From Pedobacter westerhofensis (GTDB lineage Bacteria > Bacteroidota > Bacteroidia > Sphingobacteriales > Sphingobacteriaceae), in the NCBI RefSeq assembly GCF_900182595.1, contig NZ_FXTN01000007.1, forward strand, positions 248,001 through 312,000: DNA of 64,000 bases, in the 5' to 3' direction. Both the position numbers and the translations under genes were made by a program. A model generated the notes under the pieces. That model did not search any database. It saw only the letters and a list, made by a program, of their open reading frames with translations, and was not told the origin of the DNA. Every line of letters begins with the position of its first letter. The stretch's first letter is position 1. This document shows, in pieces, positions 62,303 to 64,000 of the stretch.

Positions 62303-63196
62303 TTAATTACCTCTGCCTCCGCGACCGCCGCCTGATGATCTGCCGCCACCGCCACCATAGCCACCGCCGCCACTATAGCCGCCTGATGTTCTGCCATTGG
62401 ATTGCTGCTGGTAATTGCTTCTGTCCGGAGTGTAACTTTGACGTCCGTTTGATCTGGTGTTAGAGCTTCCATTGTTATAGACTGGTCCGCTGCCTCTTCC
62501 GCCCCTGCCACCATAACCTGATGAATAAGCTCTTGATCCGTTGCCATTGTAGCCCGATCTGCCACCGTTGTAGATCGCATTTTCGCTGCCTCTGCCGCCT
62601 CTTGGTCTGTAAGTACTGTTGCGGTAACCGCCGCCATAGTATCCACCGCCCCAAAGTCCGCCGTAGTAACCGCCATAATAGCCACCATATCCGCCCCAAA
62701 GGCCACCATAGTAACCTCCGTAGCCCCATGGAGAGAAGGGATCATAGAAACCTCCGTAACCCCAGCCACCGTAGCCGCCCCAGCCCAGGCCAAAGCCTCC
62801 GCCATAATAACCGCCGTATCCGCCGTACCATGGGCTGCCGTAGCCAAATCCTAGGCCAAAGCCTATACCGGAATAATATGGCGAATAACCTCCGTAATAT
62901 GAATCATAATAACCTCTGTACGGGCTACCGTAATAAAATCTGTTAATTCTTGAAGAATAGCTCATGTCTGCATACTCATCGTTGCTGCTATAATAATCAT
63001 CCTGATCATTATAACCGTTATCAACCGTTTGTGAATATTGCGCAGGAACAGGCGCTGTATACTCTACAGCCTGTGCTTTTGTACCATAAACGTCATCGTC
63101 ATTGCGCGCTTGCTGGGCCATCTGCTGAGTACCGCAGGATGACAGGGCAATCGCCCCAATCACCAGCATACTGGATAATAAATGGTTAGGTTTCAT
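62303..63196 (-). CDS. Gly/Tyr-rich low-complexity lipoprotein
   Basis: 297 residues from ATG 63196 (MKPNHLLSSMLVIGAIALSSC, lipobox); another ATG five codons upstream is possible. After ~70 ordinary residues, ~130 residues are repeats of GGY, GGYY, GYGG and WGGYGG, and the C-terminal ~90 are Gly/Ser/Arg/Asn rich. The aromatic-glycine composition recalls adhesive or amyloid-forming proteins, but no known fold is recognised. Probably surface exposed. Same transcript as the FadL-like gene. Confidence 0.75.
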   Translation of the reverse strand: MKPNHLLSSMLVIGAIALSSCGTQQMAQQARNDDDVYGTKAQAVEYTAPVPAQYSQTVDNGYNDQDDYYSSNDEYADMSYSSRINRFYYGSPYRGYYDSYYGGYSPYYSGIGFGLGFGYGSPWYGGYGGYYGGGFGLGWGGYGGWGYGGFYDPFSPWGYGGYYGGLWGGYGGYYGGYYGGLWGGGYYGGGYRNSTYRPRGGRGSENAIYNGGRSGYNGNGSRAYSSGYGGRGGRGSGPVYNNGSSNTRSNGRQSYTPDRSNYQQQSNGRTSGGYSGGGGYGGGGGRSSGGGRGGRGN

Positions 63197-63242
63197 AATA
63201 TGTGAGTTCATTGTGTGTGTAAACAATTTTTTTCGTAGGCAT

Positions 63243-64000
<758 letters not shown>

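Noticed and set aside
62287-62847. 186-residue frame overlapping the Gly/Tyr-rich lipoprotein gene
   Set aside because: It is a shifted reading of the same repetitive DNA, giving artificial Ala/Met/Val/Thr repeats; the other frame has a proper lipoprotein signal.

Overview
The window comes from a Bacteroidota genome, most likely a Pedobacter-like member of the Sphingobacteriaceae. Base composition is moderate to low GC with AT-rich intergenic DNA. Many genes are preceded by the Bacteroidota -7 element TAnnTTTG instead of a Shine-Dalgarno sequence, often only a few bases before the start codon. The window also encodes a short primary sigma factor of the Bacteroidota type, a class III glutamine synthetase, an Oar-type TonB-dependent receptor, a type-3 ProRS and many lipoproteins. 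It looks like core chromosome: no insertion sequence, phage, plasmid or CRISPR array was found, although several intergenic repeats resemble MITEs or duplicated gene ends.

Layout. 1-5.3 kb: a partial Sua5/YrdC gene, a membrane-anchored glutamate-synthase-domain protein, asnS and sucC, with a possible small RNA between asnS and sucC. 5.3-7.1 kb: a LolD-like ATPase, an unknown protein and a HAD-fold protein that has lost its nucleophile. 7.1-16.1 kb: an S41 protease lipoprotein, an M28 peptidase, a lineage-specific protein, rpoD, an outer-membrane protein, a calcineurin-like phosphoesterase, an MBL-fold hydrolase and lpdA. 16.4-26.4 kb: the Oar-like receptor, then a TetR regulator with a TolC-AcrA-AcrB efflux set. 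26.8-34.6 kb: purM, glnN, tonB, a VOC protein, trmN6, a YfcE-like phosphoesterase, fbp and rnhA. 34.7-41.4 kb: tRNA-His, a second possible small RNA, ubiX, mtaB, lgt, an IMPase, nfuA-like and purB.

41.5-43.6 kb is the most unusual part. An ECF sigma factor is followed by a single protein that combines an anti-sigma-like cytoplasmic region, one membrane span and a complete trypsin-like catalytic triad. Divergent from it is a tiny Thr/Asp-rich lipoprotein gene. Both transcription units are preceded by the same bipartite element, TGGGTTACC-N14-GTATTAAT, which I read as the autoregulated promoter pair of this sigma factor.

43.7-64 kb: a DUF72 protein, a 1-Cys peroxiredoxin and a cold-shock protein; a compact minus-strand operon (yggS, GNAT, DUF3298-like lipoprotein, aspartokinase, THUMP-like methyltransferase); a DUF4296-like lipoprotein with mutS2; a PQQ-type sugar dehydrogenase; scoAB; udk with a triple-LysM protein; dps; ubiD; a FadL-like porin with a Gly/Tyr-rich lipoprotein; and the start of proS.

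Themes. Envelope biology dominates: lipoprotein maturation (lgt) and many lipoproteins, TonB with its receptor, RND efflux, LysM and FadL-like proteins. Central metabolism (sucC, lpdA, scoAB, fbp, glnN, purM, purB) and tRNA modification or charging (Sua5, MtaB, TrmN6, AsnRS, ProRS) are scattered between. ubiX and ubiD, which act together through prenylated FMN, are both present but 23 kb apart.
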